In this document: one piece after another, positions 37,001-42,772 of the stretch | Numbering within the stretch: position 1 is the stretch's first letter | How the letters are laid out: every line of letters begins with the position of its first letter | Assembly: GCA_036172665.1 (NCBI GenBank) | Contig: CM069877.1 | Span: 11,490,501-11,554,500 of the forward strand | Direction of reading: 5' to 3' | Source: Prosopocoilus inquinatus | Lineage: Eukaryota; Arthropoda; Insecta; Coleoptera; Lucanidae | DNA: 64,000 nucleotides | The notes under the pieces: model-generated | Told to the model about the DNA's origin: nothing | What the model saw: the letters and a program-made list of their open reading frames with translations, nothing else | Databases searched by the model: none | Made by a program: the position numbers and the translations under genes

Positions 37001-39163
37001 GATGTCGCTGTTTAAACTGTTCATTATTTCACCGCAATGGCGATTAACCTTGTTCGAATCGTTTTGGTTTGCAGTGGTGACTCCCGAGCGAAGTTTCTGC
37101 TGATGAGGGCCCAAACAGGGCTGAAACAGCTGTACAGAGGCTGCTCGAGAGATTCACTGTAGTCAAAAACGATTTGTAACAAATGTCATAAGGCTCCACC
37201 TATGGACTTCAGAAATAAGGTGCTTCTTTCGCTTAAAAGTTTGAATCGTGTTTCGGATAATTTGGATCGGAATTACGTAGTTGTTGGAAAAAAAAAAAAC
37301 ACCTGACTTGAATTTGTGATTAACAGTTCATTTATAAATAACCTTAATTCCGTCCAAACAAGTTACAAAAATAGAGAGATTCAAAGAAAAGATTGTCTGT
37401 TTTTGAATCAAAACACGTTTGGATCACGATTTTGTGAACGAAAGAAAACATCTTATTTTATCAACAAGTTGGCGACATTGTTTACAGAAAATCTGGCAAC
37501 CCTAACTGCCTTATTGAAGAAAGTCTCAGGTAAGTACTATATGAATGGAATTCCACTACACGAATTTTCCCCAAAATCAGATAATTATTTTAAAATTTCC
37601 CTAAGGTCTGAGAGCATGCGATGGTGTCTTAACAATATCTTTCAGCACTGCTTTACTTTAACAAGATATCCGTGTAATTTCCGCAAATAATTACAATTTA
37701 CAATCTACAATTGCTTTATAAAATAAAGTCCAATGCACATGACTTAAAAAACAATTGCTCAGTTTACTTTTTACCCCCCAAATCTTGCGAAACAAACTTT
37801 CCCCAGCCTCAGTATTTCGGGGAAAACTGGCAACACTGGTCTGGACCTAACCTAAATTTGGATAATTATATACATTGCAACTTAGGCTCTAATTTAATTT
37901 ACCGAATAAGCCTAATTAATTTTTTGAATTACATGAGGGAATACGGCATGCTTTACTTTAACAAGATATGCGTGTAATTTCTGCAAATAATTACAAATTA
38001 CAATCTACAATTGCTTAATAAAATAAAGTCCAATGCACATGACTTAAAAAACAATTGTTCAGTTTACTTTTTACCCCCAAAATCTTGCAAAAAAACAAAC
38101 TTTCCCCAGCCTCGGTATTTCGGGGGAAAAAATCCCTATCTGGCAACACTGCACTGGACCTAACCTAAATTTGGATAATTATATTACATTGCAACTTGGG
38201 CTCTAATTTAATTTACTGAATAAGTCTAATTAATTTTTTGAATTACATGAGGGAATACGGCATGCTTTACTTTAACAAGATATGCGTGTAATTTCTGCAA
38301 ATAATTACAAATTACAATCTGCAATTGCTTAATAAAGTAAAGCCCAACGCACATGACAAAAAACAATTGCTCAGTTTATCTTGCAAAAAAACAAACTTTT
38401 CCCAGCCTCGGTATTTCGGGGGAAAAATCCCCATCTGGCAACACTGCTCTGGACCTAACCTAAATTTGGATAATTATATACATTGCAACTTGGGCTCTAA
38501 TTTAATTTACCGAATAAGCCTAATTAATTTTTTGAAATACGCAAGGGAATACGGCATGGTGAGAATTAAGAAAAAAAATTAGGTGCACATTTTTCGCTGG
38601 TTAAAAATACTAGCGGTCGGTCTATTTTTAAAAAGTAAAATAAAGAGCGCAGATTTATTGTTGCAAATTATTACATGTAGTTGGCCGGCTGTCAAGTCAA
38701 GCCAAGTCAAAAGGGCAAGTAGAGGATGATCAAAAACGAAATGAATGAATCAACCCGGTAGGTATATGATTGAAGTCAGAAAAAGAAAAACTGCGTTCGA
38801 ATAATCTCACAATAGAATGATGTAATTAAAAACCATTATATCTAGCCAGAATGTGTGTAAACTGACGCCGGAATACGCCGGGCGTATAATGTAAACATTC
38901 CGTGCATATTTAAAAAGGAGAAAGAAAGAAAAACGAAATGGACAATTTCTAAAAATAGTGACCGCCAAAAGAAAGAGGGAAAAAAAGACCTCACCTCTGC
39001 ATCGGTGTCGCCGTTTCTGGTGGTGGACTTTTCGGACTTGAGCTTCGCCTCCTGCAAGCAAAAACGAAAACATTATTTATTAGCGGAGGTTGCGCGGACA
39101 TACTAACCTAATTGACGGTGGAAACGGAATTAAAGCGTTCTAACGAAAAAGGTGACTTACCAT
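6860..39163 (-). CDS. wrd: PP2A regulatory subunit B56 gamma/delta type (well-rounded), whole gene
   Basis: This subunit directs the PP2A core enzyme to substrates through an LxxIxE-binding pocket in a HEAT-repeat solenoid, in the cytoplasm, synapse and kinetochore. The coding exons on the minus strand are 39163-39161, 39051-38995, 24727-24559, 15910-15711, 10925-9967 and 7079-6860. All junctions keep phase and give about 535 residues if the last exon reads to the TAA at 6860-6862. B56 landmarks appear in order: [69 protein letters not shown] (pocket region), [35 protein letters not shown] and [16 protein letters not shown]. The NRELxxLPALKD segment and basic N-terminus resemble vertebrate PPP2R5C/D, hence wrd rather than widerborst; that assignment is from memory. 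The length is normal for the family and no disabling change was seen. Confidence 0.95.
7168..7268. repeat. Near-perfect inverted repeat (foldback), 45-bp arms
   Basis: The arms 7168-7212 and 7223-7268 are reverse complements apart from a few positions. Both contain ACTGCTCATGCGCTCTTGCT or its complement, and the loop is about 10 bp. It lies in wrd intron 5, about 90 bp upstream of the exon 6 acceptor in transcript order. It looks like a short MITE or foldback relic. Confidence 0.85.
7744..8000. repeat. Three tandem copies of an about 84-bp unit
   Basis: The block GGAGGAAAAATGGCGGMGCC recurs at about 7780, 7856 and 7940. It is joined by CAGTCTCCAGTT and TAAAGTACTGCAATTG segments. The ATGGCGGCGCC core is repeated each time. 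Open frames across it on both strands are artefacts of the repeat. Confidence 0.75.
8200..9070. repeat. Tandem array, about 262-bp unit, three copies
   Basis: The anchor CTAACCTCAATTCATT followed by an A-run recurs at about 8410, 8672 and 8940. Each unit also holds ACAATCGACCGTCGGGGACA, CAACTGAACGAAAGACGA and CAATCGATTCTGTCTGTCAA. The array is intronic (wrd intron 5). The 66-67 codon frames inside are repeat shadows. Confidence 0.85.
9075..9800. repeat. A-rich degenerate region with dispersed ACAAAAGACGA motifs
   Basis: This is purine-rich sequence in which ACAAAAGACGATCG-like words recur at irregular spacing. It looks like an older, decayed extension of the neighbouring 262-bp array. No gene is seen. 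Confidence 0.55.
9967..10925 (-). CDS. wrd: wrd exon 5, main HEAT-repeat core
   Basis: This long exon runs from [20 protein letters not shown] to [12 protein letters not shown] plus two bases. The acceptor is TTTTTTAG at 10926-10927 and the donor is GTAAGT read on the minus strand at 9966-9961. It holds most of the conserved B56 solenoid: the [16 protein letters not shown] block, the [16 protein letters not shown] pocket region, [35 protein letters not shown] and the [18 protein letters not shown] end block. GC content is much higher than in the flanking introns. Confidence 0.96.
11225..11510. repeat. Minisatellite, 22-23-bp unit (ACTATCCTGGAACATTAGAA)
   Basis: About 12-13 consecutive units of ACTATCCTGGAACATTAGAA, with small changes (AATATTAAAT, GACTATC), are followed by decayed copies up to about 11500. 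It lies in wrd intron 4. Confidence 0.9.
11550..12030. repeat. Three tandem copies of a 156-bp unit
   Basis: The anchor CTCAGAGTACTTGCATCTTG falls at 11567, 11723 and 11879, exactly 156 bp apart. Each unit also contains GTGAATCGAAAACGCTATA and CAGTGTTGCCATTTTGGCGA. Because 156 is a multiple of three, the minus strand shows one long open frame, which I regard as an artefact. Confidence 0.9.
12330..13790. repeat. T-rich degenerate region with TCTTTTGTTT words
   Basis: This is about 1.45 kb of pyrimidine-rich DNA with recurring TTCTTTTGTTT, TTTTTACAGTTCTCTTTTGT and CTTTCTTGTTTTTGTTTTG. It is the strand complement of the ACAAAAGA-rich DNA on the other side of wrd exon 5. All open frames here are hydrophobic low-complexity shadows. 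Confidence 0.7.
13885..14215. repeat. Direct duplication, about 154-bp unit, two copies
   Basis: TTGGTAACTGCTAAACGTCA occurs at about 13890 and 14044. Both copies share AAAATATGGCGGAATTT and GAAATCCCTAAAAGTGACAT. It lies in wrd intron 4. Confidence 0.85.
14216..15290. other. wrd intron 4, unclassified sequence
   Basis: No gene or clear repeat is seen. It holds a short (TAA)n run near 14740-14765 and an AGATGGCGC word near 14994. The open frame at 14492-14743 has no recognisable homology and no splice context. Confidence 0.4.
15294..15363. ncRNA. Candidate miRNA-like hairpin (unproven)
   Basis: GCGAATCTTGAAAAATACCT and GGTACATTTCAAGATTCGC form a 26-bp stem with about four mismatches around an 18-nt loop. 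The roughly 70-nt size and imperfect pairing resemble a pre-miRNA, and the site is intronic in wrd. I recognise no known mature miRNA in either arm, and a small inverted repeat from a MITE would look the same. Confidence 0.25.
15711..15910 (-). CDS. wrd: wrd exon 4
   Basis: It reads [19 protein letters not shown] through [15 protein letters not shown]. The acceptor TTTTTGCAG is at 15911-15919 and the donor CATATG/GTAACT ends the exon at 15711. The first Asp codon is split with exon 3 (G + AC). This is the invariant entry of the B56 solenoid ([25 protein letters not shown]). Confidence 0.95.
16500..18740. repeat. Tandem array, about 280-bp unit, seven to eight copies
   Basis: TTTTGACAGATGTCAGAAAT recurs at about 17191, 17453, 17738, 18017, 18301 and 18582, with more diverged copies near 16671 and 16930. 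Each unit also has AATTATGACAGATCGGTAAT, GACAGATGTCAAGAG, CCATGATATTAAAGC and ATTACAGACGTTGAGTGATT. GACAGATGTC is near-palindromic and appears twice per unit. It lies in wrd intron 3. Confidence 0.88.
18894..19263 (-). CDS. wrd: Candidate alternative first coding exon of wrd
   Basis: An open frame starts [20 protein letters not shown] and ends STGHLPLLA, followed by a donor GGCAG/GTGATT. The 370 nt equal 123 codons plus one base. That is the same phase as exon 3, so splicing to exon 4 would give [16 protein letters not shown], and the LPLL ending resembles the LTPLPLLKD entry of PPP2R5E-type proteins. The exon is GC-rich, unlike the intron around it, and has no usable acceptor role, which fits a transcript started just upstream (about 19.3-19.5 kb). 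No known N-terminal domain is visible; it is rich in Ser and Ala. It could be an unrelated chance frame, but the phase, donor and composition together favour a real exon. Confidence 0.6.
19264..19540 (-). promoter_or_regulatory. Putative alternative promoter / 5'UTR of wrd
   Basis: A GC- and CpG-rich island directly upstream of the candidate alternative first exon stands out sharply from the AT-rich intron. No TATA or initiator could be assigned. The call is inferred from position and composition only. Confidence 0.35.
19831..20220. mobile_element. MITE-like element with terminal inverted repeats
   Basis: GTCAAAATTTTAGGTTAA at 19831-19848 is matched by its complement at 20203-20220. Weaker inverted similarity continues inwards (GCTTGAACTACTCC against GTAGTTCAAGCG). 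No transposase is present and the target duplication was not resolved. Confidence 0.65.
20690..21780. repeat. Irregular tandem array with TAAATAATTAAG and AACAAAAGACGATCG blocks
   Basis: TTAAATAATTAAGCACTTA followed by GATTGGTAACACTGG recurs at about 20700, 21004, 21169, 21214 and 21485. Between these lie GGTTTCCGTTAAAAAAAC, ACAAAAGACGATCGAACGTT and TTGTTTCTTCTTCTTCTTCG blocks. It lies in wrd intron 3. Confidence 0.8.
22380..22800. repeat. Satellite family A, about 145-bp unit, three copies
   Basis: Units hold ACAAGAAACAAAAGAAAACT, CATGTCATAAGATGGAC and TCGATTCTCAACACTTTTGG. The same family forms a longer array at 26.6-27.85 kb in the same orientation. Confidence 0.82.
22860..23303. other. 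wrd intron 3, AT-rich, nothing recognised
   Basis: Homopolymer-rich DNA with no coding or repeat structure that I can support. Confidence 0.4.
23304..23350 (-). mobile_element. Short non-LTR 3' tail
   Basis: The complement reads TTGAAATAAATACATATTATT followed by an (ATT)n run, the typical end of a severely 5'-truncated non-LTR copy. Only the tail is recognisable. Confidence 0.4.
23880..24558. repeat. Tandem array (about 183-bp unit) copying the 3' end of wrd exon 3
   Basis: Units at about 24021, 24205 and 24387 (spacing 184 and 182 bp) repeat the stretch CGGAAGCATTTCCAGCTCCC, which in the real exon begins at 24569 (182 bp on). Each copy thus carries about 30 bp of exon 3 end plus about 150 bp of intron. 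The intact donor GTAAGT is degraded in two copies, but the 24.0-kb copy retains a GTGAGT. A partial unit lies near 23.88 kb. Confidence 0.85.
24559..24727 (-). CDS. wrd: wrd exon 3
   Basis: It reads from [20 protein letters not shown] to [18 protein letters not shown] plus one base. The acceptor TTTTCCACAG lies at 24728-24737 and the donor is AAAG/GTAAGT. The Pro-rich, basic segment followed by NREL-x-x-LPALKD matches the end of the variable N-terminus of gamma/delta-type B56 subunits. Confidence 0.92.
25274..25664. mobile_element. Mariner/Tc1-like non-autonomous element
   Basis: The left end TACAGGGTGTCCGGGGCTAG and the right end GGAACACCTTGTA are inverted repeats beginning and ending in TA. 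No transposase is present in the 391 bp. The TACAGGGTGT end is common to many mariner-type elements. It lies in wrd intron 2. Confidence 0.6.
25780..25875. repeat. A/T-only minisatellite (TTTATTTATTTTATTTT unit)
   Basis: About four exact copies of a 21-bp TTTATTTATTTATTTTATTT-type unit. Confidence 0.85.
26000..26640. repeat. Purine-rich degenerate region next to satellite A
   Basis: This A-rich sequence contains words such as AAACAAAAGAA and GAAACAAAAGAAG, probably decayed satellite A units. No gene is seen; the minus-strand frames are Phe-rich shadows. Confidence 0.5.
26640..27860. repeat. Satellite family A, about 140-bp unit, eight to nine copies
   Basis: CATAAGATGGACGAAAAAAG recurs at about 26655, 26796, 26936, 27078, 27311, 27448, 27591 and 27711. 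The blocks ACAATTGAAAAGTCGACG, TTCTCGATTCTCAACACTTT and AAGAAATCAATTTG are shared by the units. The family is the same as at 22.4 kb. Confidence 0.88.
28186..28636. mobile_element. TIR element carrying an internal 23-24-bp minisatellite
   Basis: The inverted ends share AGATTGACGTTTATCTTACTT-type sequence (left about 28186-28224, right about 28599-28636). Between them are about nine copies of CTAGTAACTTTTATTCTTTC (about 28275-28505). A related, diverged copy with two units lies at about 35945-36180. No transposase is present. Confidence 0.7.
28717..28946. mobile_element. MITE family B, copy 1
   Basis: The ends GGTGCTTTCTTTCGCT and AGCGAAAGAAAGCACC are inverted repeats. The 230-bp body is closely similar to the copy at 37219-37452 (shared AACACGTTTGGATCACGATT). 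Flanks suggest a TTA/TAT-type target. Confidence 0.8.
29100..29800. other. CpG- and GC-rich island in wrd intron 2, function unknown
   Basis: The base composition differs strongly from the surrounding intron, with many CpG and Cys/Arg-rich chance frames. It could be an alternative promoter or 5' exon of wrd, but no splice-bounded coding segment was found. Confidence 0.35.
29985..30960 (-). repeat. Two clusters of about 70-bp repeats containing a retroelement PBS-like motif
   Basis: CCACGTTGGGCGCCAATTT occurs at about 30009, 30064, 30711, 30759, 30862 and, degenerately, elsewhere. It is linked by GTAACGTGCTCTGATGATGG and GAAAGGTCTCCA segments. The reverse complement, AAATTGGCGCCCAACGTGG, resembles primer-binding sites that follow 5' LTRs in gypsy-like elements. 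No LTR, gag or pol was recognised. The 30120-30700 gap between the clusters is GC-richer intron without a seen gene. Confidence 0.6.
30975..31195. mobile_element. Palindromic MITE family C, copy 1
   Basis: GTAGACAAACTATAGTTTCC at the left pairs with GGAAACTGTAGTTTGTCTAC at the right. The interior (AAAGACGACTTCG and CGTCTTTAATC) is also inverted. It is related to the copy at 35717-35943. Confidence 0.65.
31370..34260. repeat. Long T-rich degenerate tandem region
   Basis: About 2.9 kb repeats variants of GAGTTGGGTTGGCCTTTCTT, GGATTTAATTTCAATTGAGT and TTTTTAAGTTTCTAATTC at roughly 200-350 bp intervals. A short (ATT)n non-LTR-like tail (CGTCAATAAACTTATTATTA) lies near 33055. No gene is seen. Confidence 0.65.
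34270..35680. other. wrd intron 2, mixed sequence
   Basis: It contains mariner-like end motifs (TACAGGGTGTTGACGAT near 34482 and TACAGGGTGTCCCAAA near 34853, same orientation). Otherwise nothing is recognised. A (GAAT)n run lies at 35680-35710. Confidence 0.35.
35717..35943. mobile_element. Palindromic MITE family C, copy 2
   Basis: The left arm (ACAAAGAAAAATAGTTGGCA, CAATTACAG, TTTAAATGCGACTT) and right arm (AAGTCGTATTTAAACAGG, CTGTAATTGTCTACTG, TTTTTCTTGG) are imperfect inverted repeats over almost the whole 227 bp. The ends CAGTCGAAAAC and GACCGTACTG suggest a Tc1/mariner-like MITE, which is inference. Confidence 0.65.
36180..36520. repeat. Direct duplication, about 195-bp unit
   Basis: TACAGCCATYCTCTATTTA begins copies at about 36179 and 36374. 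Both contain AGTAATTGATTTGATTTTT and AAATAAATGAACATAACCTC. Confidence 0.8.
36554..36848. mobile_element. Long foldback element with about 132-bp arms
   Basis: The arms 36554-36685 and 36716-36848 are near-perfect reverse complements around a 30-bp centre. Each arm carries CTGAAGATGGCAGCTTAGCT then GCCGAAATACGTATC on one strand. That stretch fits the conserved core of a hammerhead ribozyme (CUGANGA, stem, GAAA) with one extra base before stem II. Confidence 0.8.
36981..37026. repeat. Dispersed 45-bp motif, copy 1
   Basis: It begins AGGTCAAAAAGCGATCGTAG and continues with GATGTCGCT and TTTAA. Close copies lie at 47049-47093 and 49497-49533 inside rod intron 5. Confidence 0.8.
37085..37147 (+). 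ncRNA. Hammerhead-ribozyme-like RNA (type I)
   Basis: The conserved core is present in order: stem I 5' strand (CGAGC, internal loop, TTTCTG), CTGATGA at 37100-37106, stem II (GGGCCC, loop AAACA, GGGCT; one bulge and a G-U), GAAA, the palindrome CAGCTG as a minimal stem III, a TA cleavage dinucleotide, and stem I 3' strand (CAGAGG, loop, GCTCG). Such short-stem-III hammerheads are known from Penelope-like elements and retrozymes and act best as dimers. The host element was not identified; the site is antisense to wrd, in intron 2. Activity is untested, and the bulge may weaken it. Confidence 0.5.
37219..37452. mobile_element. MITE family B, copy 2
   Basis: A 234-bp relative of the 28717-28946 element with the ends GGTGCTTCTTTCGCTT and GAACGAAAGAAAACATC. 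It lies in wrd intron 2. Confidence 0.8.
37600..38570. repeat. Tandem array, about 300-312-bp unit, about three copies
   Basis: ACAATTGCTCAGTTTA occurs at about 37751, 38051 and 38362. Units share CCCCAGCCTCGGTATTTCGG, CTGGCAACACTG, ACCTAACCTAAATTTGGATA and GGGAATACGGCATG. It contains short frames that are shadows. Confidence 0.88.
38995..39051 (-). CDS. wrd: wrd exon 2
   Basis: A 57-nt exon encodes [19 protein letters not shown], in phase 0 at both ends. The acceptor TTTTGCTTGCAG lies above and the donor GCAGAG/GTGAGG below. The charged, Ser/Thr-rich sequence fits the variable B56 N-terminus, but there is no strong family match, so the exon rests on its splice sites and frame. Confidence 0.75.
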
Positions 39164-39400
39164 TTCGCTGGAAAGTGCAGACTACAGGTTAGAAGCGCTC
39201 TCGCAACCGCACACGCTACGTATATCAACAACAAATAGAGAAAACATGAAGAGCCACAGCGTCAAAAACGAAACCAACTTCCCGAGGAGTTTGGACGGCG
39301 AAAATGTCAGCGGCCGGCGGTAACACACGCGTCCCCAACTAAAAAAACGCACTCCGGCTCGAAGAACACACGCCGCGACCTTCAGGCTTACCTCACTCGC
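39161..39400 (-). other. wrd: wrd exon 1: 5'UTR plus start codon
   Basis: The ATG at 39163-39161 is directly followed by a strong donor (ATG/GTAAGT), so the first coding exon holds only the start codon. The leader above contains a 21-codon upstream frame (39247-39182, MFSLFVVDIRSVCGCESASN plus one residue and TAG). The upper limit of the exon is unknown. The GC content is high. Confidence 0.65.
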
Positions 39401-39560
39401 CGTTATCACAAAATTAATAAAATATATTAGGGTTAAAACACACGGGACCTTGTAGCGGACATGTACTGACAGCTAATTGGATAAATTAAATCACGTGGTG
39501 CATGTCTTCTTCTTACATCAAATACACAAGTAGTCGATTTCGTTTTTAGGAAAAAATTCG
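39401..39560 (-). promoter_or_regulatory. Probable wrd promoter region
   Basis: Inferred only from its place upstream of the GC-rich first exon. No TATA box was assigned. Confidence 0.25.
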
Positions 39561-39904
39561 AAGATCCAGATGGCACTACTGTATCATCAATTATTTATTC
39601 ATTAGCAAGGTGGCGCCATCTAACAAACATCAAAGAAATCACACATTTTTTTTAAATGCTTTATTTCCACAGTTTTAAAAAATTCAAAAAAAAAAAAAAG
39701 CTATTGAAAACAAATCGAGTTTGCAACAATTAAAACCGTCTACTGCACGCAGATAACATAATACTACCTCTGTCCCAATTTAGTTGTCACTAGAGATGGG
39801 ATTCCACCCGATGCAATCGCTTGCACCGGTGGAATCACGGAATGCACCCACAATGCACCCGGTGCATTGGATGCATTTCCCGGTTGCCTACATTTACATA
39901 AGAC

Positions 39905-40536
39905 TAGAGATGGGATTCCACCCGGTGCATTCATTTGCACCGGTGGAATCATGGAATGTACCCACAATGCACCCGGTGCATTGCCAATTTACCCACATTT
40001 GCCTACATTTAAGTAAGAAATAGAAAATGCTTTAAAATGATACCAAATATAACATATTGTGCGTGTATTGTCGTTATACAGTTATTTTGTAATACTAAAG
40101 CCCGATTTCTGGAAGCAATTTATAGACCGATTAGTTTCACTAATGATTAGAATGTGACACAATAAGCAGTATAACATAAGGTATGTCACATTCTAATCCT
40201 TAGTTAAACTAATCAGCCTATAAATTGCTTCCAGAAATCGGGCCTTAACCAACCTAACGTTAGTTTTGAAAACATATTCAATATTTTATTCAGATTTTAA
40301 GCTGTAAAGCTTTGGCTTAAACTTAAAGCTAACACTCCACCGCGGATTATGAAACATATAAACCTGTAAACCACCTGTAAACGGTTAAATAACAGCAAGA
40401 AAAGGTAATTTTTCGTCCGGTTTGAGCGGGAATTTTAAATTTTTGAATGTACCCGGTGCGTTCATATATGCACCCTGCCGAATGCACCCACGTGGGTGCT
40501 TTCATTGCGCCGGGTTCATTGCCTGGCCCATCTCTA
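39905..40536. mobile_element. hAT-type MITE, inner element inserted in the outer one
   Basis: It belongs to the same family as its host (TAGAGATGGG ... CCCATCTCTA), flanked by the exact 8-bp duplication CATAAGAC (39897-39904 and 40537-40544). It contains its own insertion at 40099-40245. Confidence 0.9.
40099..40245. mobile_element. Harbinger-like foldback MITE inside the inner hAT element
   Basis: The arms GCCCGATTTCTGGAAGCAAT and ATTGCTTCCAGAAATCGGGC pair over about 55 bp. The flanks are TAA on both sides (40096-40098, 40246-40248), the 3-bp duplication expected of PIF/Harbinger elements. Size 147 bp. Confidence 0.75.
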
Positions 40537-40955
40537 CATAAGACATAAAAAATGCTTGAAAATGACACTAAATTTAATATATTTTACGAGGACTATCGCT
40601 GGACATTTATTTCGTAACGTTAGTTTCAGAAACTTGCTCATTCTGTTCAGATTTAAACTATAAAGCATTCGCTTAATCTTAAAAGTTTACTGTTCATCAC
40701 ACACAAAACACGTAAACTTGTAAACCACTTGCAAACAAATAAATAATATCAAGAAAAGGTTATTTTTCGTTTGGTTTGTGCGGGAAATTTAAATTTTTGT
40801 ATGTACCCGGTGCATTCATGTGTGCATCTTGGTGAATGCACCCAAATGGGTGCTTTCAATGCACCTCGCCCATCTCTAGTTGTCACATTTGGTGTTCTTT
40901 CTTAAGATTCTTGATAAAGTAACTTTAATCCAGGAACTAATATGCTACAATTAAC

Positions 40956-41283
40956 TGGTGTTGTTAAATTACCGGTAATTTATTTTTAATGTTACCTTAC
41001 TGGTAATATTACCAATTACAGCTCAAGTGGCGACATCTAGCGCCGAAGTTACCAATTACACTTTTAATTAAAAATGTGATATTTACTCACTTTTCCGATT
41101 AATTTGGTACCTAATACGAATTATATTTTTGACTTTTGTTAAAAATAAGGTTTACAATATTTAATATTATGTATTTCCACTAAATAAATTCATGCATAAG
41201 CGAACGCCATTTTAGTTTATGAAATATTTATTTCCATTTTTTTAGTATTTATGTTTTTCCCAAATAATCAAAAATATTCCCAG
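40956..41283. mobile_element. Partial copy of hAT-like family D
   Basis: It is homologous to the first two thirds of the 42136-42629 element (GTTGTTAAATTACCGGTAAT, TACAGCTCAAGTGGCGACAT). The right end is missing; the sequence diverges after about 41283. Confidence 0.7.
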
Positions 41284-42127
41284 ATATAAAATTAAAAAAA
41301 GAAATAATGAACAACATTCAAGCCTAAAAATACAATAATCAACAAACGAATACAAATCTCTATCATAATACTTACTTACGAAATAATAATTTCTGAAGGA
41401 AAAAAAAACACATTTGCAGAGGAAAAGGAAGTGAACGCAATTTTTGATTAATTCATTTCAGAACAAGAATGAAAAAAACAAATGACGATTGTAAATTTCA
41501 CTACGAAAAACCACAAAGAAATACGAAAGGAAACGAAACAATTTCAAGAGATAAAAAAAAGAGAAAAGAAAAACAAAATATTATCCAATTCAAAAACGGC
41601 GCGGCATTTCTTTTTAAACAATAACGCCAACAGTACCGAAAAAGAAAATTCAGAAAGTGACAAGAAATTTTGAAGATGGAAACAAATGACGATCACAAAA
41701 GAAATCAAAAAGTGACGGAAATGTTTGAGTTGCAAACTTAAAAACAATAATTCATAAACAAGAGACGACCGCGTCACATTCAGGAAACAAAACTAGTGGA
41801 AATAATTTTCTTGAAAAAACTAACCGAAATGCTACTACCTTTTTCTATTCAATAATAATTTTCTCTTTCAGTTTTCTTATTTCTTCTCGGAATAATACGA
41901 TTTGAAACTTCAAAATCGACTTTTTCTTTAAAAGAAGACACGAACTTCGAAATTTGATGAGTTGGCAATACTGCTCACTGATTAGGTTGTTTTAACAGTT
42001 AATTGGAGAAAAGATTTATAAATTTGTTTGTTTAGATGCGTTAATAAATAAATTTAAATTGTTATTGTACTAATGCCTTTCGACCACTGTGATTGGTAGA
42101 CAGATAAGCAAACGAGCAAGGAGGCGA
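41284..42127. other. A-rich intergenic sequence, no gene seen
   Basis: Purine-rich DNA with AAACAAATGACGAT words related to the ACAAAAGACGA repeats of wrd introns. The open frames at 41482-41673 and 41544-41777 are low-complexity. Confidence 0.45.
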
Positions 42128-42135
42128 ATAAACAC

Positions 42136-42629
42136 TAGTGTTGTTAAATTACCGGTAATTTATTTTTAATGTTACCGTAATATTACCAATTACAGCTCAA
42201 GTGGCGACATTTTGTGCCAGAGTTACCAATTACACTTTTAATTAAAAATATTATTTTTACTCAATTTTATGATTAATTTGATACCCAATACGCATTACAT
42301 TGTTGGCTTTTGTTGTAATAAGGTTTACAATATTTAATATTATGTATTTCCACTACATAAATTAATGTGTAAACGAGAGTAATTTTAGGTTATGAAAGAT
42401 TTATTCCATTTTTTTAGTATTTTTGTTTTTCCTAAATAATCAGAAATATTCCTTGGCCATTTCTTTCATTGTTTTACTTGAATTTTGCAAGTGAGTAACT
42501 GGAAATTGCGTGATCTTGACGACAGAGGTAACAAACGGTAACATACGGTAACAAATGAATGTTACCTTACCGGTAACATTGGAAATTTACCGTAAGGTAA
42601 CGTAGTAATTTTAGCGACTCCCAACACTA
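42136..42629. mobile_element. hAT-like family D element with intact 8-bp duplication
   Basis: The ends are TAGTGTTG and CAACACTA. The exact flanking duplication is ATAAACAC (42128-42135 and 42630-42637). The 494-bp element is rich in the palindrome TTACCGGTAA and carries no transposase. Confidence 0.88.
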
Positions 42630-42772
42630 ATAAACACAAAATAAAAACATGAAATAAAATTCAGTGCGTGTCTCTTTACCTGTCAGTTCGCGACTTAAAA
42701 TTTTATTGGGGAGACATTACTAAAGAGCTTGACTGTAACATCGAGCGAGCAACCATCAACATCGCTGCAAAG

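Larger units (their letters stand above)
39791..40878. mobile_element. hAT-type MITE, outer element (nested)
   Basis: It starts TAGAGATGGGATTCCACCCG and ends CCTCGCCCATCTCTA, flanked by an exact 8-bp duplication GTTGTCAC (39783-39790 and 40879-40886). The 8-bp duplication and the TAGAGATGGG terminus are hAT hallmarks. Subtracting the inserted element leaves about 450 bp. No transposase is present. Confidence 0.9.
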
